Source of the DNA: Balanoglossus misakiensis
Lineage: Eukaryota > Hemichordata
DNA length: 64,000 nucleotides
Direction: 5' to 3'
NCBI GenBank assembly: GCA_040954595.2
Contig: CM082592.2
Span: forward strand, 10,664,001 to 10,728,000
Translations under genes and position numbers: made by a program
The notes under the pieces: generated by a model
What the model was told of the DNA's origin: nothing
The model's database searches: none
What the model saw: only the letters and a program-made list of their open reading frames with translations
Part shown: in pieces, positions 26,801 through 37,403 of the stretch
Numbering within the stretch: the first letter of the stretch is position 1
How the letters are laid out: each line of letters opens with the position of its first letter

Positions 26801-29800
26801 CAGCGCCACCTGCAGTGCAGATGAAGAAACAATCCCAAGTGAGAGCCTAGCTGACAGCACCAAGAAAGACTCGGACACCAGAGATTCTTCAGACTCCAAA
26901 TCCAAAGAAGATCCAAAGAGCAAAGAGAAGAATGGCAGCTCTCCATTCTCACAACAACAACAGCAGAAGTTTGGGGCCAGACCTGGTGCAATGCCCGACC
27001 TACTTGGAACAAATACGAAAGGATTAAGTAACATCAGGGATCTAATCAACTCTGCCATTGACAGACATCTTGGTAAGTAGTCTCCCGAGTCTCTACTGTT
27101 ATTTTTTTGTAATAAAGCTTATGTATGTCAAATATGATGTCCATTCTGTCTTGTTTTAAAGTGTTCAATAGTTTTAATGCTTGGTTGATTCCATTGTTGT
27201 CAGGTATGGAAAGCAAGTCCAATGATGAGAAAGATCCCAAAGAGAGAGTCTCTCCGATATCTGCTACAAGCACAACCGTACACACAGTGACCCCCACCAT
27301 AATGAGAGCCACAAGTCCAGTGACCAGCGTATCCACCGACCGCAAAATGTTGATGCCCACCAAAGTGGAAGCAGAAGAAGCCAGGATGGATAAACCGGAG
27401 GATCTCAGCATGAGCGCGGAAAGCAAAGCGGCAATGGCACAGCAGCGAATGGAGACCACTGATGTCATTGCCAAACAGAGAGTGAGGTCGCGATCATCAT
27501 CGCCGTACATCTCTCCACACATCTCGCACACGTCTCAGCACTACGATCAAGAGCAGGCGTACTTTCAACGCTTCGTGCCACAGATCCAGAGGCACATGGT
27601 GCAGGCGCACATGCCCTACTACTATCCAGACAGCGTGTACAAAGAGATGATGGCACAAGAGATGATGCGTCAACAGCAAGAGCACGCAGAACGTGAACGT
27701 GCCTACATGACAACTCCACCCAACCAGGGACAAGGCATGGGGAAACCAGGCTTGCCGCCCAGAACCGGATCCCCCTACGCGCTCATTCCGGCTTCGGTCT
27801 CCGAGAGAGGTCTCGTGCAGCCACCAGCAAGACCATCCTCCAGAACCACCAAGCCGTCTAATGTACCGCCACCACCCCCTCTTGTGGCTAAAACGTCTCC
27901 CAAGCCCATGAAAGCAGATAAGCCTTCTCCGTTAGGAATGCCACCATCTGTCGGATCAATCACTCAAGGAACTCCTGTCAGCTATGTTCCCACTGCCACA
28001 TCCCCATCCAGGTAAGACTATTACACAAGACTGTTTTAACCCTTTCACCACCATGGTTTGATCCAAATCCATTATTTTCTATCCATGATGCAATGGTACC
28101 TAAATTAGAAGTTACTGTGCAAGATTAATTGGTTTCAGCTTCCTCTTAAGAGTCAGTCTGTCAAGCTGGTGTATATAATCCTTTCAAATGACTTTAAAAT
28201 CCAAGGAGTAGATTCCCTGAAAGAACTCTTACAGGATCAGGTTTTCCTGGTAATCAGTTGAAGCTCAGGTGGTCCGTGCCGTACTGACAATTGAAGAGTA
28301 ATTAGTACCGGTAGGGTGCTGATTGGCCTTGGCTGTAATAAGTCACATTGGGAATATGTGTGACATCTGCTTCCTTATTCTCGGAAGAAACTCTTTCATA
28401 TTCAGATTTGTTTTCAAATACTTGAATGCTGGCTGGCAAAGTTTAACCAGAGAAGTGTAGATGTAAAACTGGATTTTGAGCAATTTATACTACAATACCA
28501 AGGACAGGTTTTTGATTCAGCTAAATAACAAGTCACGTTCATTCTGATCAATGGTTCTTTTTTATGAAAAAAATGTCAACACAGATAACATTAGTAGCGA
28601 CACATATGTGACCCAGTAGCTTTAGTTTATGTCATGAATTGTTTATTGCATCCACAGATATGAAGGTGGATCTATCTCGCGGGGAACACCTTACAGACAA
28701 GAAGGCTTGTTGATGAAGAGCCCACCACAAAGCTCTCCTCAAGAGAGTCCCATTGGATCTATCACGCGTGGAACACCAGTGTCGGTTTCAGAGCAGCCTG
28801 GCTCTATTACGAGGGGAACGCCGATGGTCCATGAACCAGGATCAATAACCAGAGGTAATGAATGTGTGATTTAGAGCAGAGAGAAATTGCATCAGATTGA
28901 ACATATATAGGCAAATAAATAAACGTACTCACTGGGTCCATTTGTATTTTCCCATGCTTTGCCTGAATGCATACATCAACTGTAATGAATAAAAAAGCAG
29001 AGTGATAGCATGAAGGTGGAATTTAACATTAACAAACCTGTGGTGTAATTGTATCACAGGAACACCTGTCTATGAGCCACAGAAGGGTTCACATGCTGCC
29101 TATGAAGGTCATTCTATTCCACGGGGTAATGCTGGCAGATATGATCATCGGCCACCACACGAGGGCTCCATTACACGAGGAACGCCAGTGCCATACGAGC
29201 CCTCTGGAACTCCTGGATCCATTACAAGAGGTATAGATGATTCTTGTATATAACAACCTAACACTGATCAACCACAAGGCAGCACTGCTGTTACAGATGA
29301 CTATTTAGTTTTAGACTATGTTTTTAAATAGTAAGGGTTTTATTTTATTCCCCACAGTGTGGGTTTGAGTCCAGACCTCAGCATTTTATTTTTTTTCATC
29401 GACAGGTACCCCAATATCGCATGCAGAAGCAGGGTCCATCACACGTGGCACTCCAGTAGAGCATCATTCCATGTATGGCCATGGAGGTCATGGACCCGGT
29501 CAGCCCAGACGCAGCATGTCACCCACTCAGCCAGCCTATGGAGCATGTGGTCCAACAATGGCACGGGGACAGTATGAGACTGGCGCTTACAGCAGTTCAA
29601 AAGAAACATTAGCAGGTAAGTAGGGAGTGAACAAGTTTGCAGTCTTTGCTTGGCAAATCTACTGAATAATTCTTTCTGTCTTTCATTCAAACTACAGTTC
29701 ATAATATTGCAGTTGGAAAGGTAATTTTGGAGTGGTAAATCTATATTCATTTGACCCGTGCAGGTGACTTCATGATAGCTAAACAGATGAGCCAAACGCA

Positions 29801-32800
29801 GCGGTCTCCGTACCAACCACCGACTCACAGCAGCAAAGATGCCAGGATGTCTCCTCGTGGGGAGAGTCATCCACATCCAGCCAAGAGATACTCACCGACA
29901 CAATCCCATCTAGTTGAACCCACCAGTCATCCAAACCCGGCTTATGTGTACGGGCAGGTAAGTGTCAAATTGCACTGCTTTTGAAGTGTTGAATGAAACT
30001 TGCTCCAATTCGGAGTGGATCTGCTAACTTCTGTTGACTAAGACTGATGTCTCCTTTCACAGCCCGGGCCAGGTGTTATGTACTTACAACCGCAACAGCT
30101 GTATGTCCATCCTGGATCTCACCAAGTATCGCCTCATGGACACCATGCAGTGAGTCCGCACACAGCAGGGGCACACCCCCACCAACACCCGGCTGCAGAC
30201 GCACGCTTACAGAGGACAGCATCCCCGTCGCAGCACAGAGAAAGTGCATCCCCTGCTGCAGCAGCAGGACCAGCCGCGGCCGAGTATGCCCAGCAGCACG
30301 GCATCCCCAGGTCTTGGTCGCAGCAGTCGGTGCATCCGAAGTTCAAGCAGCATCACGCTCGGGGTGCCAGCCCAGCAGGTGGCATACCCGTCAGTGTGGG
30401 TCCAGCTGGCAGTATACAGCACGGCATACCAGGACGTCACCCAGTCCCCATGGGACCCCACTCTGTGACTGGTGCAATGGTGTCTGTGGCGTCTGCAGTG
30501 ACAGCCCCAGCAATGGTGGCTCATCCGCAAGGACCCAGTATCATGGCTGGCACTGGGAGACCCACACCAACATCGTCTGCTGGATCTCATCCGCATTATC
30601 AGCTACATCCACATCAGCAGCATATCCCACATAGGTACTCGCCAACCAGCAACACAGGTTAGTCCGACTGACATTGAAATCTACCATTCTGTTCTCATGG
30701 CAGTGAAAGGATTAAAGACATTGCTGACTTTTGCAGTCGTGAGTGTAACTGTTGTCGATGTGTTCCATTTGCATTTATCAGGAAGCAGAGCTGGATCCAG
30801 TGGCAGACCTGAGACCATGGCAAACGGAAGCGATGCATTCAACGTTCTTGTCAATGCTGCAGCCTCGGCCGCCACATTAGAAATACCCAAACAAAGAGGC
30901 GAGAGACGTCAGAGTTCTCCAAGTATGCAACAAGGTACTCATGCTTTCCTACAATGTTAGGATCTTTCTTTTTGCTGTTCTACTCAGTCACACGCAAACG
31001 TTGAATAAAACCACAATTCTATTAAGTAATGAGGCAAAGAGTCAATGCTACATTTTTCTTTCAACATGGTGAACTATTTTGTCTCCACAGTGCATTCGCC
31101 TAGGTCATTGATTCACGAGCAGGCCAAACCACAGGACCTAAGTAGCCATGGCGGAATGGCCTTCCCGAGCGCCATGAGACAACAGATGGAATGGGAAGCC
31201 CACTACCGGAAAGACACGGAGAGGAGACTCTCCGAAGCCGGAAGAGAGCGGAAAGAAATGCCCAGACCGGCACCACCACCACCAAGGCAACAGGAAATGG
31301 TGCAGGAGAGGCCTGCCAAAGAACCCACAAGCAGTGGCAGAGCAAACCAAGAAGCCATGCACAGAGAAGCATCAGCAATATTTGCTGCGCTGTTCGAGAA
31401 GGATAAACCAAGTGAAGGGAACAGTGAGCCTGAAAAGAAAACCAACAAGACCGCATTAACGGCCGCCAACTTGATCGATGTGATCATCACACGATCTATC
31501 AATCAACCTACAGTAGAATCGACGGGACAGTCAGATGAAGACATTGACAGACAGAACAGCGTCATCAGAATCGAGTCAGACCCCATGCAGAAAGAAGCAA
31601 CTGCAGCAGGCAGTGCCATGCCAAGACCGGTTGCGTCCAGCTCGGAAGAACCCGAACGCAAGAAATTCAAAGAAGCCCATAAACTGGCACCGGAAGAAAA
31701 GAAAGCTGGTATTGATGGAAAGAAAACTCCGGAACCCAGGATGGCGCATAAGAAGGATAAGGTGAAGTGGCCGATCACTCTAGGCGAGCATATAGATTCG
31801 ATCATTTCACAGGACTATGGAAGAAATGTTGGATCACCAACCTCATCTGCAACCATGTCTAGACCAGACACTCCTGATTTACCAGAGCGTTCCCTAACCC
31901 CCAGCAGTTCACATACAGGAGTTGGTGAACGAAGTCCTCGGATATCCTCCCCTGCCCGTCATCACCTCTCCAGCTCCGAGCAGGCATCCACCACAAGCAC
32001 AGCTGCTAGTCCCCGAGCTGCAATCAACAACTCTCCTACAGGTTCCATCCCGTCATCAGCAATGGGCAAACACAGGAGCATGTCACCGGAGACCAGTTCT
32101 TCGAGCGGGGCTCCCGGAATGGTTTCATCGGTGACCCAGCCGAGGTCGCTTGGCGTGAGGGAATTACTGGAGGCTGGTAAGATGGGGAACATAAACAGAC
32201 CCGATGTCCATTCCATGCCAAGTATGCTTAATATTGACATTGAGCCGATCTCACCTCCTGCGCCAGACAGCAACACGAGCGAAGCGGCAGCAACTCTTGC
32301 ATCTTCAACAGAGCCAGGCAGAGGCCAGTCTTTCACAGCTGAGGCATCCTCCAAGCCTCAGAGCACTATGCCCATGTTGATCTCCAAGAAACAGCTGGCC
32401 ATGAGGGATGCAAACCGGCGCAGCAAGGCCGCAGCGGCAGACACAACGCACGGCAGTCCAATGACAGTTCAGATGCCGGACGCAGGGCTTCACTCAGAGC
32501 TGGGTCAAGCACCAGATCAGCGTCTCGATGGCAGGAAAGCCAGAACAAGCCCTGAAGTGAGCAACAGCAGTAGGGTGACTGCATCCCTGACATCAGGGAG
32601 GCACCAGTCTCCATCCAGGAGTCGACCGGAAATGATCGACAACAGCGACAGATACAAAGCCAGCAGCATGCCTCAACCCTCCGTTAGACACGGCGCAGAA
32701 CAAACCAAGTCCTCATCGCCCACCAGCTCTCTTTACAGCACTGCCGACTCGATGATGTCAAAAACCATGAAATCGACCCGAGATCGAGATCGGGGGAAAA

Positions 32801-33573
32801 TAATGGAGTTTAAGTTTGATCTGAGGTCGTCCATTGAACACGTTATTGATGCCCAAATGCGAGACTTTAAATCTGAGGTTCGAGCTGCTGAGGCAAGTAC
32901 GGCTGAATCGGCCGACTCCAGTCAAGCAATCCAGCAACCTGAGTCTCACATGCCACCACGTGGACAAGATACTGAACAGATCTCTGATATCTCTGATGTG
33001 GAGAGCTCACATGAGGCAGAAGTTTCCATGTCACACCGGCCGGCTCAAGTGCGGTCAAACAGCCCCAGGCAGTCCAGTACTGAATCAGCCGATACTGATA
33101 CATCAGGCACTGCGACGGCATCTTCAGCAGAGAACTTGGTCAGCGCAACTGCTTCCTCCAGTGTTACAGAGAGGAGGGATAAATCTCCCAGCCCCAGCAG
33201 TCGCGAGTCGTCTGAAGCCCAGAGCATGGTGAGCAACAGGGGAAACAGTAGAAGACCGAAGTCGAAGGACTCCACATCAGGACTTCCTCACTCGTCAATC
33301 TCGCAGCCGAGCGGTGGCCCACCGACGTCATCATCAGCCATGATGATGGGCTCTTCATCCCATACTCCCTCATCACAGGCGGGATTCACAAACCCCTTCC
33401 CGTATTCCGCCCTCTCCCTGGGAATTCCAACCCCAGGGATGCAGAGAGCCCCCGTCAGCATGCACCAGACTGCCAGCCCCATCAGCAGTTCCACCAACAC
33501 GATGGCGCGTGAACGAGAACCAGCACCGCTGCTCTCTTCACAGTACGAAACTCTGTCAGATGAATCAGACTGA
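11870..33573 (+). CDS. NCOR: NCoR/SMRT-type nuclear receptor corepressor
   Basis: Scaffold of the nuclear HDAC3-TBL1-GPS2 complex that silences genes bound by unliganded receptors. Exons: 11870-11895, 14834-15020, 18559-18701, 19418-19583, 19688-19849, 19958-20077, 20186-20242, 20350-20402, 20791-20857, 21067-21152, 21244-21330, 21732-21907, 22403-22545, 22669-22817, 22963-23033, 23201-23369, 23484-23599, 23982-24086, 25294-25481, 26322-27072, 27204-28011, 28658-28854, 29060-29230, 29406-29615, 29764-29957, 30063-30657, 30782-30934, 31091-33573. All phases agree and give about 2610 aa (vertebrate NCoRs about 2400-2500). Landmarks: [10 protein letters not shown], coiled coil, NQPSD, the DAD and first SANT, a Cys-rich block, the second [12 protein letters not shown] repeats, three CoRNR boxes and the C-terminal [12 protein letters not shown]. 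Two adjacent in-frame ATGs open the frame (11870 and 11873); the second has the better context. As a single-copy NCoR/SMRT relative, 1:1 assignment to NCOR1 or NCOR2 is not possible. Confidence 0.95.
11896..18558 (+). other. Corepressor introns 1 and 2
   Basis: Two large introns (2.9 and 3.5 kb) separate the 8-codon first exon, the second exon (14834-15020, encoding a Pro/Gln/Tyr-rich stretch) and the third. First-intron size and CpG content are typical of a regulated promoter. No RNA gene, nested gene or transposon is recognised; the open frames at 11991-12332 (-) and elsewhere have no supporting features. Confidence 0.5.
19688..20077 (+). other. Corepressor N-terminal coiled coil (GPS2/TBL1-binding region)
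   Basis: Exons 5 and 6 encode [20 protein letters not shown] followed by a Lys-rich helix and [10 protein letters not shown], then [10 protein letters not shown]. The same order occurs in human NCoR and SMRT, where this helical segment assembles with GPS2 and TBL1. The high identity to vertebrate proteins contrasts with the poorly conserved exons 2-4 before it. Assignment of the partner is from the known family, not from this sequence. Confidence 0.85.
21732..22817 (+). other. Deacetylase-activating domain and first SANT of the corepressor
   Basis: Exons 12-14 encode [19 protein letters not shown], then residues 444 onward [14 protein letters not shown] and a SANT repeat from W462 ([20 protein letters not shown]) through [17 protein letters not shown]. 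In vertebrate SMRT this DAD-SANT1 unit binds and activates HDAC3 through inositol phosphate. The Lys/Tyr-rich interface segments YKDRQ and [10 protein letters not shown] are kept, so HDAC3 activation is likely retained. Confidence 0.9.
23201..24086 (+). other. Cysteine-rich, probably zinc-binding, block between the two SANT domains
   Basis: Exons 16-18 encode paired cysteines: C568-x2-C571 (CSLC), C589, C606-x2-C609-x-C611 (CSSCRC), C622-x4-C627 (CPLPTC) and C668-C669-x2-C672 (CCAAC), interleaved with basic stretches ([18 protein letters not shown]). The spacing suggests two or more zinc sites. In vertebrate NCoR/SMRT the inter-SANT region has no such block; I recall a similar module in arthropod corepressor homologues but cannot verify it here. 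Exon phases and the surrounding SANT exons make it an integral part of the protein. Zinc binding is inference. Confidence 0.75.
25294..25481 (+). other. Second SANT domain of the corepressor
   Basis: One exon encodes [35 protein letters not shown] and [10 protein letters not shown] (W699 to about residue 743), near-identical in layout to vertebrate SANT2, the histone-tail-interaction domain. The acceptor at 25293 was chosen because it restores the conserved Glu of ESSRW with the phase-1 donor of exon 18. The open frame continues upstream to 25164 but that part lacks homology and a better acceptor. Confidence 0.9.
26322..28011 (+). other. Low-complexity repression region of the corepressor
   Basis: Exons 20-21 encode an acidic Ser-rich segment ([17 protein letters not shown]), Thr/Ser/Ala runs, then a Pro/Ser/Met-rich segment ending in a first GSITQGTP motif. 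A shared anchor is [10 protein letters not shown], matching SSATCSADE in human SMRT. The rest is unlikely to fold. A small intron of 131 bases separates the two exons. Confidence 0.8.
28658..29615 (+). other. GSITRGTP repeat exons of the corepressor
   Basis: Exons 22-24 carry seven GSI(T/S)RGTP motifs and one degenerate HSIPRGN; an eighth GSITQGTP closes exon 21. Vertebrate NCoR/SMRT carry the same family of GSI-x-x-G motifs in their central repression domain. The introns after exons 22 and 23 interrupt the Gly codon after GSITR, so the motif is rebuilt across the junction. Exons 23 (171 nt) and 24 (210 nt) are both phase 1-1. No biochemical role is established to my knowledge. Confidence 0.85.
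31091..33573 (+). other. Receptor-interaction exon with three CoRNR boxes
   Basis: The 2.5-kb last exon encodes three (I/L)xx(I/V)I motifs in vertebrate order: [10 protein letters not shown] (L1911; like N3), [16 protein letters not shown] (from I2012; like N2) and [13 protein letters not shown] (from L2361; like N1). Known CoRNR boxes form an extended helix that fills the coactivator groove of unliganded receptors. Between them the chain is Ser/Pro/Ala-rich. The C-terminus [13 protein letters not shown] ... [12 protein letters not shown] matches the vertebrate terminus. Confidence 0.88.
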
Positions 33574-35513
33574 GATTCTAAGCCTGTTACCCCCCTATTC
33601 CCTGTGTACAAGCCCAACTTTATCATTGCAAACAGCAGAATCAGACCAGACCATGGTGAAGAGAGGGGGTTGATAACTCAACATTGATGCTGGACAATCA
33701 GTCTTATTGTCAAGACTCTTCCGTGTCGGAACAACAGTTTGAAGAGAATGCTTGTATAGTGCAGCGCTATATCCAAAATAAAGACTATGAAAGAGACTTC
33801 GGATATTTGAAACATGCATTCGAGGTAGCTTCTGTTGCCAAAGTAAAGTGGTATATTTTCCTGTGAAACCTAAAAGCCAACAGAGGGAATGACCACAGGC
33901 AACCTTGAAAGAACTGCTTTTGTTTGTGTTTACTTGATGTTTATTGAATTTCATTTGCTAATGTCTCAAATCCACCGTGTTATGCATTTATAGTCTTAAT
34001 GTAATAGATTTTTCAACAACAAAAAATATTTAGGAGTACAGTAGATAAAGATATTAGTTGGTCTCTATTTTTGAAAAAAATATTTTCTTGTGACAACATA
34101 CATGTGTTATGTATATGAAACGGGTTGGTGAAAATTGTTTTTGTGGAGGGTTAGGGATTTTAATTTCACTTGTCAAAAGTTAAGTAGAGACGCACGGCAT
34201 AGAATGATGTTTGTTGCACGGTGTTTTGATCATGTAGTTAACAAAACTCTAAATGGACTTACTGTAAGGTCACAAGTGAAATTAATTTGTGGCAGTGGCT
34301 TCATGCAACCATGTAAAAAGTGAAACAGATGTTAATTGGGAAATAGGGGCATGTGTACCAAAAATTGAATCCAAAGACTCATTTTTGTTACATTAACATT
34401 GTATCAGAATGCATTTTCAGCACATTGCACTGTTTATTGTGAAATGCTTCAAGTCAGCTCTGTTGAATTTCTTACTTTTCTAGTGGTTGTAAAATTGGTC
34501 TAACAGTGAATCATGGGTTTAAAGTACTATTGTTTTCAGAAATTTTCACCTAGACTGGGCAAGCTTGACTGTATACCTCAAGGGAAGTGTAGCTTATAAC
34601 GGGTATTTTTGTGAGAGGTCTAGCTGTAGTCACAGACTGGTCAAACACTGCATTCCACAGCTTGCCAGTGACTGTTTCCAGAAAGGTGTTTGAAGAGAAA
34701 AGGCCTTGGAAATGTGTATCCCTATAGTCTATAGTCTCTTAGTCTTAGAGAATCAGCCATAGCCCAGCCACTCATCAGCTGTGGAATCAGAATCACAGAT
34801 ATGTGGTCTGGTTATTTACACTCAGATAATGGCAGGCGTTGGCAATGTTAAGTGCCTTGCAGGTGATGGAAAGCATAAAGAAAGAGCGAGAAGAAAATTA
34901 AGGCAATCTATGAAACAAATTCTGAGTTTATGTTGTTTTTGTAGTGACTAGAAATAATAGTAAGTAGTCTTCAGTACAAATAAGTCCAGTCTCTCCATTT
35001 TTTAAAGATATTTTAGGTACATGTATTAATGAAGAATAATGTGATTTTTGTCCATTTTGAAATCTGATTCTGTCATGATATTTTGGAACATGAAATATAA
35101 CTCAAAGTGATGTCTACCATGCCTTGTGTTAATTTCTTAATGTGTGTGGGTGTGCAATCTACTAATCGAGAGGCTTTAGGGGGAGAAGGTATTTTCTTGT
35201 GAACAAAGGAAACTTTCACTTCATGATATCCTTGTTATGACAAACATATTTTCAGTTTATTCAAATTTTCCCATCCATACAAAAGAATCAGCCCACTAGG
35301 CTCTCAGTAAATTCGCAACATGGCCGAAAATTGTGAGATGTCTGTCTTGCAAATAGTACTGGGTTGCACCCATGATAAAGTTACGAGATGCCAGACAGTT
35401 TGATGAAAGGTCTGAAAGCTTGAGCGCCCTCTAATGGCAGAAATGTTTCCAAATCTATCCAGTTGTTTGAATGACAGTGCAGCCAGCACTGAGATGGCTG
35501 GTTGATGCTGCAT
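33574..35513. other. Convergent 3' region between the corepressor and SBDS
   Basis: Probably the corepressor 3'UTR followed by the SBDS 3'UTR. A plus-strand AATAAA at 33777-33782 is 204 bases past the corepressor stop. On the minus strand, AATAAA overlaps the SBDS stop codon (35518-35513) and a second lies at 35261-35256, a better-placed signal. No coding exon is seen between. Confidence 0.5.
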
Positions 35514-36756
35514 TTATTCTAATCTCTCGTCTCCTTCTTCAACGTCTTTTAAACTGAGGACTTCAATGCTGCCCTGTCCCCGTGTGCCTGATTTCACCAC
35601 TTCGTCCATTTCCCGGTAGCAGCCTGGATCCACAAGAACTACCTGTGAGGAGGCAAATACAGTTAAGATGTTTATAAAGATGACTCCACAAGAAAAATCA
35701 TGATTGAAGGATAGTCGGCAAAATGACATCTGATCACTCTCCATGGCAATCTAGACATTGAAAATGATACTATAGTTACCATTTCTAGGTCACCGTCCCA
35801 ATTTTCCTCTTCCATTGTTTTTATCAGTGGCATAACTTTGACCTTGACCTTCTTGGCATCTTTGCTTGGCAAGATCACCTTGAGTCTCATCATGGCTCTC
35901 TCAATGGTCATAATCTCCTTCTCTTTCAGTTGACGGATCACGTCAAGTGCCTGCAACAAACGTTGGAGCAATCGGTAAAAGCTGAATGTTAACACTTTTG
36001 GTATACAAATTCATAATTTATTGACCTATTCCTCACCTGTTGTTTTGTGCTCCTTGTTGGTTTTACAGAGAAATGTAGATCTTTCATTCCTCTCTCTATA
36101 AGTCCGACAGTGTAGGGTCTCTTTGTCTCTGGATTGACACACTTGTCAGCAACAATGGTGGCGATGTCTCTGAACATAGTCTCAAATTGTTGATGCCGTT
36201 CTTTCTCAGAAACTTGAAGTTCTCCTTTGGCTAAAATCTGCAAAAAGGGGTAAAATGACATCTTCCTTCAGTTTATATGATCTGGAAATTATTTCGTTTC
36301 TGGATTTAAAAAACATTCTTTTATGTTAAGTTTTACAAACTGTAAGGCTACCATACCTGTTTACAGATTTCTGTTTGATCATCAGTTCCAAATGCTCTTA
36401 CCAAATCTTCTTTTTTAGCAACTTGTCCTTTGGATACATTCATGAAAACTGTGTGTGTTTGAAGTACTTCATCAATGTCTTTCTCTCTGTAGAAACAAGA
36501 AGATATAAAATGTCAGCTATCATGTACCTTTCATATATTATGTGCCCCGCCCCCACATATTATAATAACAGCTACGTGAACAGTGTAATTGAAAAAATAT
36601 TAAAACTTGCCAATCTTATTCTACTCACACTTTATTTCTCCATGACATCACCTTGTTCTTATAACAGGCTATCTCCATCCGTTTTCCACCTTTCTTCATG
36701 CGTACTATTGCAACATTCGTCAGACGTATTTGGTTTGTTGGGGTAAATATCGACAT
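35514..36756 (-). CDS. SBDS: SBDS ribosome maturation factor
   Basis: With the GTPase EFL1, SBDS releases eIF6 from pre-60S subunits in the cytoplasm; human mutations cause Shwachman-Diamond syndrome. Exons in transcript order: 36756-36629, 36486-36357, 36237-36037, 35950-35780, 35642-35514. Phases agree and give 252 aa (human 250). The N-terminus [20 protein letters not shown] is nearly identical to human. The FYSH domain follows to about residue 100 ([25 protein letters not shown]), then the helical domain with [20 protein letters not shown], and a ferredoxin-like C-terminal domain ending [13 protein letters not shown] notable small insertion is [15 protein letters not shown] where human reads KEKMKIERAHMRL. 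It shares a 647-bp head-to-head spacer with the clathrin-like gene. Confidence 0.97.
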
Positions 36757-37403
36757 TTTGGCAGTATTTTACAGATACTTTACACTGATTATGATAAAGT
36801 CTTTCAATTGTCCTCTGTAGATGTGCTTACTGGTTCACTCTACGCACTCGATCGCTCGAGAAGCCAATTTTTGTTGAGAAATACTTCGCAAGAATTCCGC
36901 ACTCGTCATGTTCTGCATATGTTGTGAAATTTCTGGACCGTGACCTCACAAAGTACTTCCGAGGTCAAGCATATCGACGTACGTACGTACGCACTTTACT
37001 ACATATTGTACTAGGCTACTGATCAGAACAGAGTTGAAGAAACGTCCTCCTTGTGTGCGAGAAAGTTGGTTACATGCATTTTGCAAACATATTTCCTCAG
37101 AAATATAAGGTTAATTTAACTCTTGTTTACATACATACTTGGAGACAATAAATAACGAACCCTGTCCCATGTCCCACTGCACTGACCTTTGACCTTGGGT
37201 TATCTGTCAGTGTCACCAAAACCGTCAACACGCCAAGCCAAGCATAGCCAAGCTGCTGTGCTCAGTTGCCGATGCCTGCGGCCTTGTGAACTGTTCATGC
37301 ATATTTGTCCTGTCCCCGTCCTTCCTGTCGACCTGTCGTAAGGCTTCCTGTGCGTAGTAAGATTTGAGAACATGATAACATAGGTGGTAGTTTGCGAGAA
37401 GAC
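36757..37403. promoter_or_regulatory. Divergent spacer between SBDS and the clathrin-like gene
   Basis: The two start codons are only 647 bases apart and point away from each other, so a shared bidirectional promoter is likely. A GTAC/ACGT run (GACGTACGTACGTACG around 36977-36992) lies inside. No TATA box is obvious. The clathrin-like start is AGACATGGCGTC, a weak TISU match. Confidence 0.5.

Noticed and set aside
26243-27058. 271-codon minus-strand frame
   Set aside because: Antisense shadow of the low-complexity corepressor exon 20.
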